Shown here: piece after piece, positions 28,018 through 36,371 of the stretch
Position numbering within the stretch: the stretch's first letter is position 1
Layout: every line of letters starts with the position of its first letter
Assembly: GCA_002478145.1 (NCBI GenBank)
Contig: DLMI01000024.1
Span: 1-43,743, forward strand
Direction: 5' to 3'
Source of the DNA: Acidobacteria bacterium UBA7540
GTDB lineage: Bacteria > Acidobacteriota > Terriglobia > UBA7540
DNA: 43,743 bases
The notes under the pieces: generated by a model
Databases searched by the model: none
What the model was told of the DNA's origin: nothing
The model's input: only the letters and a program-made list of their open reading frames with translations
Program-made: the position numbers and the translations under genes

Positions 28018-28389
28018 TCAGGGACGCTCTGCCAGCGGATCGAGCAACTTGATCTCGCTAATCCAGCGAAAATCGTCCGTATTATGGGTGACAAGGACAC
28101 GCCTATGTTCCACCGCCGTGCCGGCAACAATAGCGTCGCCCAACGTCATCCTGCGCCGTTGCCGTAGCCTGATAGCCCATTGCGCCACGGCATCCGACAG
28201 CGGCAGCACCTCAGTTGCCTGGAAGAATCGCTCCAGAAACTGTCGTTCCTCTTCACTCAGACGGTGGTAACCGAGCGTCTCGATGTAGCTGATCACCGAG
28301 ACAGCAGGGGTGCGATCGGCAATAAACTGCCGAAGCGTGGCGTGCTCAGCTTGCGCGGCGAAAATGATAATATTGCTGTCGAGGAGCAT
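28018..28389 (-). CDS. vapC: VapC-type PIN-domain toxin
   Basis: A 123-residue PIN-domain ribonuclease, the toxin of a VapBC-like pair. The acidic metal-binding residues are in place: Asp4 in MLLDSN, Glu37 in YIETLGY, Asp85 in TLGDAIVAGTA, and Asp105/106 in THNTDDF. Its ATG overlaps the TAA stop of the upstream antitoxin gene (TAATG), so translation is coupled. The length is normal for the family and the gene looks intact. VapC toxins usually cut tRNA or rRNA. The specific target cannot be inferred. Confidence 0.9.
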   Translation of the reverse strand: MLLDSNIIIFAAQAEHATLRQFIADRTPAVSVISYIETLGYHRLSEEERQFLERFFQATEVLPLSDAVAQWAIRLRQRRRMTLGDAIVAGTAVEHRRVLVTHNTDDFRWISEIKLLDPLAERP

Positions 28390-28649
28390 TACCGCTCACG
28401 GGTAGGCAACGTGCGCTCGTGGCGTACCTCGCGCTGCCAGGCAACAGGATCGGTGATGGCGGCAAACGTCCCTCGGCTGGCCAGGGCGGCGAGTGCTTCG
28501 GCCATAACTCGCCCCCGTTCGCCTGCTGGTTCCAGAGGGGTGTCTTCCAGCGGCGTAATGTGTACGGGCACCGGCAGCGTCTGCTCAGGGCGCTTGTCGA
28601 GCCATTCCACATGGTCACCGTGCAAGATCGCTTTATAGGTGCGTAACAT
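28389..28649 (-). CDS. vapB: Antitoxin of the VapBC-like pair
   Basis: An 86-residue protein directly upstream of, and overlapping by 1 nt, the PIN toxin gene. The first 30 residues (MLRTYKAILHGDHVEWL) form a short beta region resembling small prevent-host-death/AbrB-type antitoxins that use a strand-rich N-terminus. The remainder is charged and helical, as expected for a toxin-binding tail. A GAGGAGC ribosome site precedes the ATG. The antitoxin class is inferred mainly from position and size. Confidence 0.72.
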   Translation of the reverse strand: MLRTYKAILHGDHVEWLDKRPEQTLPVPVHITPLEDTPLEPAGERGRVMAEALAALASRGTFAAITDPVAWQREVRHERTLPTRER

Positions 28650-28714
28650 GTTTGCTCCTCAAGAACCGATGCCAATCCCTTCACTGACATTGTACCGCGT
28701 CGACGCCCCAGAGT

Positions 28715-28939
28715 CTACTCGGCGTTCCTCCAAGCCGCGACCTGCCTCCAAAACTCTGATTCCAAGGAACGAAACCGTTCGCTCCCTAAAGGTATCCCCA
28801 GGTCGTAAACTAGCGCGCTCTTGAAACCTTCGTAATCCTCGTTGGCGATGAATTGACGAAGCTTCGCCTTGATCTGCTGAATCTGTTTCCGGATGAAGGC
28901 GCCAGTTCTCTCTTCTTCCGGCTTTTCCGTGATATGCCA
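28715..28939 (-). pseudogene. 3' fragment of an unidentified gene with UVR-like helix
   Basis: Reading leftward from 28939, one frame gives 74 residues that look coding: ERTGAFIRKQIQQIKAKL, then RQFIANEDYEGFKSALVYDL, then SEFWRQVAAWRNAE, then TAG. The IKAKLRQFIANEDYEG stretch resembles a UvrB/UvrC (UVR) helix motif. A TAG seven codons upstream and the absence of any usual start codon indicate that the 5' part is lost. The parent gene is not identified. Confidence 0.5.
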
Positions 28940-28973
28940 TCCGCTTCCTTGCTATTGAATCATCTTGAAAACC

Positions 28974-29005
28974 AACTGACCACTGACAACTGACGACTGA
29001 CAACT
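28974..29005. repeat. Heptamer tandem repeat (NACTGAC x4)
   Basis: AACTGAC, CACTGAC, AACTGAC and GACTGAC follow one another without gaps, ending in AACT. The array ends 1 nt from the stop codon of the dehydratase gene. Confidence 0.85.
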
Positions 29006-29006
29006 A

Positions 29007-30572
29007 TTACAGCGCCGGCCAGAGTTGGTCCCAGATCTTGAACTCGTGGTGGAAGCCGGACTCCTCAGCGCGTGTGAGCTTGCGCCCCGAAGCCACGTCC
29101 AGGGTTTCCTGGAAGATTTTGCGACCCACGTCTTCGATGGTCTCCTTGCGCTCCAGGATGGTTCCCGCATCGATATCCAAATCCTCATAGCTACGGGCGA
29201 GCTGGGGATTGGAACCAATCTTCACTACCGGTCCCAGAGCGCAGCCGATACCGGTTCCACGGCCCGTGGTGAACAGCGTCACCTGCGCGCCGCTCAGGAA
29301 AAGGGCAGGGGTACAAAGGTGGTCGTATCCCGGCGTATAGAGAACGTACAGGCCTTTTCGGTCACCCAACCACTCGCCGTACTCGATCAGGTCTTCAACG
29401 ATGGATGTCCCGCCTTTGGCCTTCACACCGCTTGACTTCAAATAGATATTGTAGAGTCCGCCTTTGATGTTGCCGGGGGAAGGGTTATCGCGAAAATCCT
29501 CGCCGAAATTCTTCACATAGGCCTCATAGCGTTTCAGAGCCTGCATCAACTTTTTCCCCACAGCGCGCGTGCGGGCGCGGCGCGCGAGGTCCACCATCGC
29601 TGCGCCCTGGAGTTCGGGGATTTCCGGGAGGAAGACGGCTGCCCCAGCCTTCACGAACATGTCGGAAGCGACTCCCACGGCAGGATTAGCAGTCACCCCC
29701 GACCAGCGATCCGACCCGCCGCATTCGGTCCCGACGATGAGTTTTGAGATTGGCGCCGGTTGGCGTTTGAACTGGTTTGCGTAATGAAGCAGCTTCTCGA
29801 CGATTTCAAGCCCGCGCTCCACCGTCTGGCGACTGCCGCCCAGATGCTGGATCGTCATATTCACGACGCGCTGGTTGTAATCCGGGACGGCGGTTTGGAA
29901 GATCGGGGCGGAGCATTCCACGCAGGTCTTCCCGCATCCGAGGTCAATATAAACCGCCGCGCCCAGGTTGGGATGCCGCAGGGTGTTGGCGAGCCACTGG
30001 TTCAACATCCTAACCGCCCGCCCGTCCGGCATGCCGCAGCCTGATTCGTGTACGATGGGGACCACGCCATCGACGTTGGGAAACTTCTCGCGCGTGTAGA
30101 TTTCGCGCCTCGCGCGTCTGGCGATTTCCCCCGCCTCCGTGGACGAGCACATCCCAGAGGTCACCACGCCAACCAGGTTGCGGATTCCGACACTTCCGTC
30201 GTTGCGTAAGTAGCCGTCGAACGTCAATCGCGCCAGCTCGGGGTCAAGCAGGGTGGGCTCCGGGTTGTCGCGATACCGCACCACCAGACGTGGGAGCCGT
30301 CGCTGGATATTGGTTTCGTCGACCGGGTCGCCGGGCTTGAGTGAAACCGACGCCAAGCCGATGGGATCGCCAAGAGAGATAAAGGGCGTTCCTTCAGGGA
30401 TTTCCTTGATGGCGAAGCTCTGCCCGCGCAGGGCGCGCCCGGACATCGTCAGCAATTGGTCCCCGACCTTGAGCTGGGTCCCTTGCTCGATGAAATCCGC
30501 CGTCACCACGGCAACGTTATCTTTCTTGGGTTTGATGATAATGGCGAGGTCATCTAGCGTCTTCGGTTCCAT
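29007..30572 (-). CDS. UxaA/GarD-family sugar-acid dehydratase
   Basis: A 521-residue cytoplasmic dehydratase of the altronate/galactarate dehydratase family. Residues about 1-100 form an SAF-like domain (NVAVVTADFIEQGTQLKVGD). The catalytic part has the family's conserved cysteine and glycine motifs: VVTSGMCSSTEAGEIA, HESGCGMPDG, CGKTCVECSA, GTECGGSDRWSGVTANP and FTTGRGTGIGC. The fused N-domain fits large family members that combine the roles of short UxaA subunits. ATG 30572 is chosen. A TTG two codons earlier is the alternative, and an AGGTGAG site serves both. It follows the FucP-type permease on the same strand. The actual substrate (altronate, galactarate or another sugar acid) cannot be decided. 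Confidence 0.88.
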   Translation of the reverse strand: MEPKTLDDLAIIIKPKKDNVAVVTADFIEQGTQLKVGDQLLTMSGRALRGQSFAIKEIPEGTPFISLGDPIGLASVSLKPGDPVDETNIQRRLPRLVVRYRDNPEPTLLDPELARLTFDGYLRNDGSVGIRNLVGVVTSGMCSSTEAGEIARRARREIYTREKFPNVDGVVPIVHESGCGMPDGRAVRMLNQWLANTLRHPNLGAAVYIDLGCGKTCVECSAPIFQTAVPDYNQRVVNMTIQHLGGSRQTVERGLEIVEKLLHYANQFKRQPAPISKLIVGTECGGSDRWSGVTANPAVGVASDMFVKAGAAVFLPEIPELQGAAMVDLARRARTRAVGKKLMQALKRYEAYVKNFGEDFRDNPSPGNIKGGLYNIYLKSSGVKAKGGTSIVEDLIEYGEWLGDRKGLYVLYTPGYDHLCTPALFLSGAQVTLFTTGRGTGIGCALGPVVKIGSNPQLARSYEDLDIDAGTILERKETIEDVGRKIFQETLDVASGRKLTRAEESGFHHEFKIWDQLWPAL

Positions 30573-30653
30573 AGGCAATTCTCACCTCTCATTTATTATA
30601 AGAGCTGGCTCGGTCTGATGAGTATGGACAGAGAAAGCCAGTGCCACGTTTTT

Positions 30654-30729
30654 GTCATTCCGAGCGAAGCGAGGAATCTCGCTCTGGAAGCAATCGACCT
30701 ACGAGATTCCTCGCTTCGCTCGGAATGAC
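30654..30729. repeat. 28-bp perfect inverted repeat (REP-like hairpin)
   Basis: Arms 30654-30681 and 30702-30729 are exact reverse complements and enclose a 20-nt loop. The arm carries the motif GAGCGAAGCGAGG. It lies between the permease and dehydratase genes, so their shared transcript would contain a very stable hairpin. It resembles a dispersed intergenic repeat more than a terminator, since no T-run follows. Confidence 0.9.
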
Positions 30730-30741
30730 AGGCCAGACATC

Positions 30742-32064
30742 CTATCCGACGGCAACTTCCGCCATCTCAGGCAGCCGCACCTTCGAGCCAATGAAGGCGT
30801 AATACGTGATGAAGGTGTAGCAGACCAAAGGCACGAGCATGGCCACCGCCATGCTATGGGTCAGTTGAAACAGCAGCCCCATGATGGGTGTGGCAACCGC
30901 ACCGCCGATAATGGCCATGATGATCATGGACCCGCCCAGCTTGGTGTTCGGACCCAACTCCTTAATACCCAATGCAAATATGGTCGGGAACATCAGTGAC
31001 ATGAAGAAGCTGGTCAGGAACACCGCCCAGACGCCAATCCAGCCCGGAAACAGAACCCCAACACCCACCAGCATCACGTTGATACACCCGTAAATCCCCA
31101 TCAGTCGGCTGGGCTGAATAAACTTCATCAGGTAGGTCGCGGTAAACCTCCCGACGCCAAACGCCACAAGACTTCCGGTTAGGAAGTAGCCTGCAACCTT
31201 TTCCGGTTGCCGCGTGTAGTCCTGCATGTACTGAATGAAGTAGCTCCAGGTTCCCACCTGGGCCCCCACATAAAAGAACTGCGCGATCACTCCTTGAACA
31301 AAATGCGGGTACCGGAACAAGTCCTTAAGCTTGCCGTGCTGACGGCTGCCCTCGGGTTCTGCTTCTTCTGCGATTCTGGGGAATCTGGTTCTGAGTATGA
31401 GCAATGCCCAGATGAAGACCACCGTGCCCAGAACAAGGTAGGGCGTCACGACTCTCATTGTCTCTGTCCGCAAGTACGCGTCGTACCTACCAGCAGCCTT
31501 AAGAGCGTTGACCTGCCGGGGGCCCAGTTCGACCCCTGAAAAGATAAAAACCGTTCCCACAAACACACCTGTCACGGCCCCCAGAGGGTTGAAGGCTTGC
31601 GAGAGATTGAGCCGTCGTTCAGAGGTTCTAGGATCACCCAACAGTGCAATGAAGGAGTTCGCTCCCGTTTCGAGGAACGCTGCGCCGCTGGCGATTACAA
31701 ACAAGGCCAACAGGAATAGGCCATACTGCCCGACGATGGCGGCCGGCCAGAATAGATAGGTGCCAGCGCTGTAAAGAAGAAGTCCTGTCACCAAGCCCGC
31801 TTTGTAGCCATGCTTTCGCATCAACAGCGCTGCGGGCATGGAAAGAAGGAAGTATCCCATGTAGAAGGCTGATTGGATCAATCCCGCCTTGAGACGGGTG
31901 ATTTCGAACGACTTCATGAATTGCTTGATCAGGATGTCATTCAAATTGCTAGGAATGCCCCAAAGCAAAAACAACGCGGTCACCAAAATGAAGGGCAAGG
32001 TATTGCCGGGTGAAAACAGCCGGGGCGCGTGATCCAGCTTTGGGTTGTCTTTCGCTTCCAGCAT
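30742..32064 (-). CDS. FucP-type major facilitator sugar permease
   Basis: A 440-residue inner-membrane proton symporter with twelve hydrophobic segments, of the L-fucose/glucose-galactose permease branch of the MFS. Family signs are FLLWGIPSNLNDILIKQF in helix 1, SAFYMGYFLLSMPAALLMRKHGYKAG after helix 2, and AAFLETGANSFIALLG with the NLSQAFNPLGA stretch mid-protein. The start at ATG 32064 fits the MFS N-terminus and has a GGAG site about 8 nt upstream. The frame opening at 32109 is longer than the family. It is the first gene of a two-gene unit with the dehydratase and is divergent from the IclR gene, so its substrate is probably a sugar or sugar acid. Confidence 0.9.
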   Translation of the reverse strand: MLEAKDNPKLDHAPRLFSPGNTLPFILVTALFLLWGIPSNLNDILIKQFMKSFEITRLKAGLIQSAFYMGYFLLSMPAALLMRKHGYKAGLVTGLLLYSAGTYLFWPAAIVGQYGLFLLALFVIASGAAFLETGANSFIALLGDPRTSERRLNLSQAFNPLGAVTGVFVGTVFIFSGVELGPRQVNALKAAGRYDAYLRTETMRVVTPYLVLGTVVFIWALLILRTRFPRIAEEAEPEGSRQHGKLKDLFRYPHFVQGVIAQFFYVGAQVGTWSYFIQYMQDYTRQPEKVAGYFLTGSLVAFGVGRFTATYLMKFIQPSRLMGIYGCINVMLVGVGVLFPGWIGVWAVFLTSFFMSLMFPTIFALGIKELGPNTKLGGSMIIMAIIGGAVATPIMGLLFQLTHSMAVAMLVPLVCYTFITYYAFIGSKVRLPEMAEVAVG

Positions 32065-32077
32065 AAGTGGGACTCCG

Positions 32078-32120
32078 ATAACTGAAATAGTGGATTGCCA
32101 ACCTCTCACGGTCAGTTATA
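32078..32120 (-). promoter_or_regulatory. Possible operator and -10 box of the permease-dehydratase unit
   Basis: ATAACTGA (32078-32085) and TCAGTTAT (32112-32119) are exact inverted repeats 34 bp apart. The right arm overlaps a leftward TATAAC (32120-32115) that could be a -10 box. An IclR-type repressor could act here. The -35 is weak, so this is tentative. Confidence 0.35.
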
Positions 32121-32309
32121 GCACAAGGAGGGCTTTTCTCATCCGCCGTCGTGCCCACGCCTGTGGAAAGCGGCCAGCAGCCCTGCCAAAAGGAAGCGTT
32201 TCTGTGGTTGTGAGTTGGAGGACGATGGGTTCGTTTGCGTCATGGTCGTGCATTATAGCAGGCATCCGGCAAATCCCCTCGCCGCTCTTCGCAGAGCCCC
32301 CCGAGCAGA

Positions 32310-32351
32310 AGGCAGTAAGCAGTTGGCAGCTGGCAGTTGGCAGTAGGCGGG
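32310..32351. repeat. Heptamer tandem repeat (NGGCAGT-like x6)
   Basis: Six consecutive 7-nt units, AGGCAGT, AAGCAGT, TGGCAGC, TGGCAGT, TGGCAGT and AGGCGGG, lie in the gap between the permease and iclR. Confidence 0.8.
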
Positions 32352-32361
32352 GTGAATCCAA

Positions 32362-32433
32362 ATCCAAAATCTAAAATCCAAAATTGCCCCAGCACCTAGC
32401 CCCTGTCACCTGACACCTAGACCCTGAAACCTG
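32362..32433. repeat. Two further heptamer arrays in the iclR leader
   Basis: Three 7-nt units of the ATCCAAA type (32362-32382) are followed by six units of the NNNCCTR type (32392-32433), the last being AAACCTG. The second array ends at the base before the iclR -35 box. Confidence 0.75.
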
Positions 32434-32461
32434 TTGACACTGTCTTGGTTCCTGCAATAAT
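32434..32461 (+). promoter_or_regulatory. iclR promoter, predicted leaderless
   Basis: TTGACA (32434-32439) and AATAAT (32456-32461) are separated by 16 bp. The expected transcript start is only 2-3 nt before the ATG at 32471, and no ribosome site exists in between, so the mRNA is probably leaderless. Confidence 0.75.
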
Positions 32462-32470
32462 TCTCACCCT

Positions 32471-33298
32471 ATGAAAAATGCCCAAGCTCCACCTGCCTCG
32501 GCAGGAGGTGCCTACACCGTTAAGTCGCTCGTAAAGGCACTGAACATTTTGGAAGCTCTGGCGGAAGGTGAGGAATCAGCCTATACGCTCACGCAATTGG
32601 GCCGCCGCCTGCACCTTCACATCAGCACCGTCCACCGCCTGCTTGTGAACCTGGTTCGCCACGGTTTTGTCGAAGAAGCGCCTGGTTCGGGCGGATACCA
32701 ACTCAGTTTCAAGGTGCTACGGATGGGCCTGCAGGTTCTGGATCGCCTCGATTTCCGCTTGGTGGCTCAACCCCTCCTGCGGGAACTGAACCAACAAACC
32801 AAGGAGACCGTCCACTTGGCGATTCTGCAGGAGACTCGGGCTATTTCGATTGATAAGTTCGGGAGTCCCCAGCCGGTGGGCCTCGACGCGCGCCTCGGTG
32901 GGGAAATGCCCTTGCATTGTACCGGCGTCGGTAAGATCCTCTTGGCCTATCAAAGCGAGGCCTTGTTGATCCAGATCGCCCACACACGAGGCTTTGCGCG
33001 TTTTACTCCGCACACCATCACGAGTCTGGCGAACCTGAGGAAGGAACTGGAGCAGATTCGCGAGCAAGGCTACGCGCTGGACCAGGAAGAGGCTGTCGAA
33101 GGCCTGCGCTGCGTGGCCGCGCCGGTGTTCGATCATACCGGGCGTGTTATTGCGGCTTTCAGCGTGGCCGGACCTGCGACGCGCGTGACTCCTCCGCGCT
33201 TGCCCGAAATTGCCCGCTTGGTTCGCGCCACCAGCCAGCAGATTTCCTTTCGCCTGGGATACCAGGGCGGCCGACGCGAGACGGAGGGAAGACAGTAG
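32471..33298 (+). CDS. IclR-family transcriptional regulator
   Basis: A 275-residue regulator. The N-terminal winged helix (about 16-75) reads YTVKSLVKALNILEALAE, then LTQLGRRLHLHISTVHRLL. The C-terminal effector-binding domain (about 90-260) has HLAILQETRAISIDKF, LHCTGVGKILLAY, GYALDQEEAVEGLRCVAAPV and the conserved end segment. It is divergent from the FucP-type permease and dehydratase genes and is the likely local regulator of sugar-acid use, with a breakdown intermediate as probable effector. ATG 32471 is the only start that keeps the whole winged helix. The stop codon lies inside the first unit of a heptamer repeat array. Confidence 0.93.
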   Translation: MKNAQAPPASAGGAYTVKSLVKALNILEALAEGEESAYTLTQLGRRLHLHISTVHRLLVNLVRHGFVEEAPGSGGYQLSFKVLRMGLQVLDRLDFRLVAQPLLRELNQQTKETVHLAILQETRAISIDKFGSPQPVGLDARLGGEMPLHCTGVGKILLAYQSEALLIQIAHTRGFARFTPHTITSLANLRKELEQIREQGYALDQEEAVEGLRCVAAPVFDHTGRVIAAFSVAGPATRVTPPRLPEIARLVRATSQQISFRLGYQGGRRETEGRQ

Positions 33299-33335
33299 GG
33301 GCGGGAGCTAGGGAACAGGTAATAGGGAATGCGGA
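33294..33335. repeat. Heptamer tandem repeat overlapping the iclR stop codon
   Basis: Six 7-nt units, AGTAGGG, GCGGGAG, CTAGGGA, ACAGGTA, ATAGGGA and ATGCGGA, begin at the iclR TAG (33296-33298). The sequence is partly complementary to the array at 33428. Confidence 0.65.
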
Positions 33336-33427
33336 GAGGAAGTTCAGCATTTTCCGCCACCATTTCCCCGGTTTTGTTGCGTGCTGTGATGTGCCTACTG
33401 CGCGCTATTCCTTCCCAGCCCCCAGCA

Positions 33428-33469
33428 CCTGTTCCCTGTTCCCTGTTCCCTATTCCCTACCCCCTACTC
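33428..33469. repeat. Heptamer tandem repeat overlapping the ADOP stop codon
   Basis: CCTGTTC is repeated three times, then CCTATTC, CCTACCC and CCTACTC follow without gaps. The last unit contains the permease stop (33464-33466, minus strand). Confidence 0.88.
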
Positions 33470-35920
33470 CCCAGATTCCATGCGCACCGCGACCATTGGA
33501 TCGATGCGCGAGGCCCGCCGCGCCGGCAAGTAGCCTGCAAACAGAGCCACGATGAGGAGCAACAGCGAGACCGCGGCAACGGTAGGCAAGTCGTTCGACG
33601 AAAGCCCGAAAAGCATGCTAGCGATGAGCCGGCTGGCTGCAAGCGCGCAAGGAATGCCGAGCGCTATCCCAAACAGAGCAAGCGCCAGCGCTTCTCGCAG
33701 TACGGCCCAAAGAACGGTCGCCGGCTGCGCGCCGAGCGTCACGCGAATACCGATTTCGCGGGTGCGGCGTGTAACAGCATAGGACATCAGTCCGTACAGG
33801 CCGACCGAAGCCAGCAAGAGCGCCAAAGCCGCGAAAAAGCCGGCCAGCAGCGCGGTGACCCGCTCTTCCACAAGCGCCTGGCTGATCTCTTGCCCAACCG
33901 TTTTGGTGCGCAGGGGGTATTCGCGCCCCAGCGACTCGATCTGATGTCCCACGGTCCTAGCTAGCGCTTCGGGAGCCTGCTTGGCCCGCACAAAAAGATC
34001 GCCCTGTTCCGAGAATTTCGGATGCTGAAGATAGGGAAGATATACAGCGGGGGCAGCCGCATTGCGGAGATCGAAAATCCGCGCATTGCGCGCTATTCCC
34101 ACGATTTCGAGATCCTGAAGTTCGGGCATGAAGCTGAAGCGAATGCGCTGGCCGAGGGCATTGCCCGAGGGGAATAGCCGCTCGGCAAGACGGTTGCTGA
34201 CGATGGCGACACGCGGGTGTTGCTCGTCATCCATCCAGTCAAAATCACGGCCACGAACCAGGCTGACTCCGAGCGTTTGGAAAAAACCCGGCGAGACCAT
34301 CGCCCCATTCGCCATCAAGTTGACGCCTGCGCTCGAATCGGCTGACATCGTCGAAACTGTGTCCTGCCAGCGTTGCCCGCCACCAACGGAAATATCCGAG
34401 AAGCCAACCGAACCCACGCCCGGCAGGCTGGAGATCCACTCGAGGAGTTGCCTGTGATAGCTGTTCACGTCCAGGTTCTGGTAACCGCCGGGCCTGGGAT
34501 ACAGGCTCACCTCGAGCACGCTCTCCTGGAGGCCAGGATCGACGGCGCACAACCTCTGGAAGCTTCGCACCAAAAGGCCCGCGCCTAGCAGCAAGACAAG
34601 AGAAAGGGCGACCTGCGTGACGATGAGCGCCTTGCCCAACTTCCCCGTTGAGCCAGCCAAGCTGCGCGCAGTCTGCTGTAGTACGGAAGCCGGGTCTTCG
34701 CGCGAGCAACGCCATGCGGGAGCCAGACCAAAGAGAATTCCGGTCAGGATGGCCACTGACGCGGTGAGGGAGAGCACACGCCAATCAGGGCTCAGGTCGA
34801 GCGTGACCGGGGTGAGGTATCCCTCCGTCATGAGGGCCACCAGCAGGCGGCTCCCCCAGTACGCGAATGCAAGCCCCAACAACCCTCCGAAGGCTGACAG
34901 CACCAGGCTCTCCGTCAAGACCTGCTGGGCGAGCGCCCAGCGGCTGGCTCCCAGAGCCACGCGCACGCTCATTTCATGGCTGCGCGCAGCGGCGCGTGCC
35001 AACGTCAGGCTCGCCAGGTTCACGCAGGCAACCAGCAGGATCAGTCCAACAATGCCCATGAGCACATAAAGCGGCCGCGTAAAATGGGACCGCAGCGCGG
35101 CGTTAATGCCCGTCGCGGCTGGCGCAACATCCAAACCCATCGAGAAGAATAGTTGACGCCGTAGTCCGGGAGTCTCGGTCGAAGCCGTCGCTCGCAGCAC
35201 CTCAGGCCAGAACGATTGGAGTTGCGCCCGAGCTTGGGCAACGCTGACACCCTCCCTAAGCCGACCGGTGATGAACACCCAAAGCCGCGACCGTTCATCG
35301 GTGCTCTTCATCGGAATCGTGACGTCCGGCGCTTCGCCCGTGGTCATGCCCGTAAACCACTTCCGCGTCACGCCGATGATGGTGAAGGGCTGTCCCTCGA
35401 TTCCAATCCCTTTTCCGATAACGTCCGAAGCCCCACCGAACCGACGTTGCCAGAATCCGTAGCTGAGCACGGCCACCGGCGACGTTCCGGTCCGCCCAAG
35501 ATTCACATCGTCTGGCGTGATTAGCCTTCCCAGAAGAGGAGTCGCGCCTAGTTCGGAATAGTAATTCCCGGTGACCGAGCGTGCCTCGGCCTGCGAGAGC
35601 ACGCCATTGATTTCCACATTGGCCATCTCGCCGAAACTCCAGCCAATCAAGCCGGAAAAGACCCTTTGCCCGCGTTCGATCTCCCGAAACATCGGAAACG
35701 AGAACATGATTTTGTCGCCTCGGCGGACTACTGAAAGCTCCACAAGGCTCTCGGGCTGCCGGACCGGAAGGTCGCGAAGAAGCAGAGCATTGAGCAGGGT
35801 GAAGATGGCGGTATTCGCGCCGATTCCCAGCGCTAGCGAGACTACCGCGACCGTCGTGAAGCCGGGATGCTTGCCCAGCACGCGGAGGGTATGACGCAGA
35901 TTCTGCCACCAGCTCGCCAT
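33464..35920 (-). CDS. ADOP-type ABC/FtsX permease (MacB-like), copy 1
   Basis: An 818-residue inner-membrane protein of the acidobacterial duplicated orphan permease family. The N-terminal membrane segment carries the hallmark [21 protein letters not shown], followed by a MacB-type periplasmic core domain, an FtsX triple-helix block (about 285-430, with CVNLASLTLARAAARSHEM), a second periplasmic domain, and a second FtsX block ending AGYLPARRASRIDPMVAVRM. There is no ATPase domain, as is typical. ATG 35920 is preferred: it has a GGGTGA site, and ADOP proteins often begin MxxWWQxLR. The frame running back to 36250 crosses repeat DNA. The gene lies alone, about 640 bp downstream of the HEPN gene. 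The transported substrate is unknown. Confidence 0.92.
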   Translation of the reverse strand: MASWWQNLRHTLRVLGKHPGFTTVAVVSLALGIGANTAIFTLLNALLLRDLPVRQPESLVELSVVRRGDKIMFSFPMFREIERGQRVFSGLIGWSFGEMANVEINGVLSQAEARSVTGNYYSELGATPLLGRLITPDDVNLGRTGTSPVAVLSYGFWQRRFGGASDVIGKGIGIEGQPFTIIGVTRKWFTGMTTGEAPDVTIPMKSTDERSRLWVFITGRLREGVSVAQARAQLQSFWPEVLRATASTETPGLRRQLFFSMGLDVAPAATGINAALRSHFTRPLYVLMGIVGLILLVACVNLASLTLARAAARSHEMSVRVALGASRWALAQQVLTESLVLSAFGGLLGLAFAYWGSRLLVALMTEGYLTPVTLDLSPDWRVLSLTASVAILTGILFGLAPAWRCSREDPASVLQQTARSLAGSTGKLGKALIVTQVALSLVLLLGAGLLVRSFQRLCAVDPGLQESVLEVSLYPRPGGYQNLDVNSYHRQLLEWISSLPGVGSVGFSDISVGGGQRWQDTVSTMSADSSAGVNLMANGAMVSPGFFQTLGVSLVRGRDFDWMDDEQHPRVAIVSNRLAERLFPSGNALGQRIRFSFMPELQDLEIVGIARNARIFDLRNAAAPAVYLPYLQHPKFSEQGDLFVRAKQAPEALARTVGHQIESLGREYPLRTKTVGQEISQALVEERVTALLAGFFAALALLLASVGLYGLMSYAVTRRTREIGIRVTLGAQPATVLWAVLREALALALFGIALGIPCALAASRLIASMLFGLSSNDLPTVAAVSLLLLIVALFAGYLPARRASRIDPMVAVRMESGE

Positions 35921-36047
35921 CGTGATCACCCCGGAATCCAGGGTTTCGAGGACCTCTCCATATTCACCCCGATTGCTGCGTGCTTTCAAGCTCCTCGTTG
36001 CTCCGCGAAGCCATGATGCACCACCTAATACTACTTTCGGGTCTGTC

Positions 36048-36073
36048 CCGCAGAGCGGGATCCCGCCCTGCGG
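36048..36073. repeat. 26-bp near-perfect palindrome (REP-like)
   Basis: CCGCAGAGCGGGA (36048-36060) is followed directly by its reverse complement with one mismatch (36061-36073). A related CCCGCTACAGCGGG hairpin follows within a few bases. Confidence 0.65.
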
Positions 36074-36371
36074 TCCCGCTACAGCGGGATCGCCCTGCTG
36101 TTTCTCGGCGGAAAAGTCCAGAGCGACCCGCCGCGGCCGGGAGGTTCTATCTTTGGAATGACGGTTCGACCTTGGGCATGGACGAAACGCTCTGATGGCA
36201 TCGACATGCCGAGGGTCGCATACATCCCGACAAAAACCATCAGGACGCATGCACCGCCCGCGAAAGTAGGCACGATCTGACCCTCAGGCTTTGGATAGAT
36301 GCTTGCTTTCAACCTGTAAATGAACAAGAGAGCGGCGGGGGTCAGGCAGCAGCGCAGAGTTTGTGCATTTC

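Noticed and set aside
27765..28052. 95-residue plus-strand frame between the LRR gene and vapC
   Set aside because: No ribosome site and no recognisable domain, and it overlaps the coding end of vapC.
26161..33469. CRISPR array suggested by regular repeats
   Set aside because: The 78-bp periodicity is coding LRR units and the intergenic arrays have 7-nt units without spacers. No cas genes are present.
33329..33964. 211-residue plus-strand frame over the heptamer array and the end of ADOP copy 1
   Set aside because: It runs through tandem repeat DNA and antisense to the permease, so it is not a gene.
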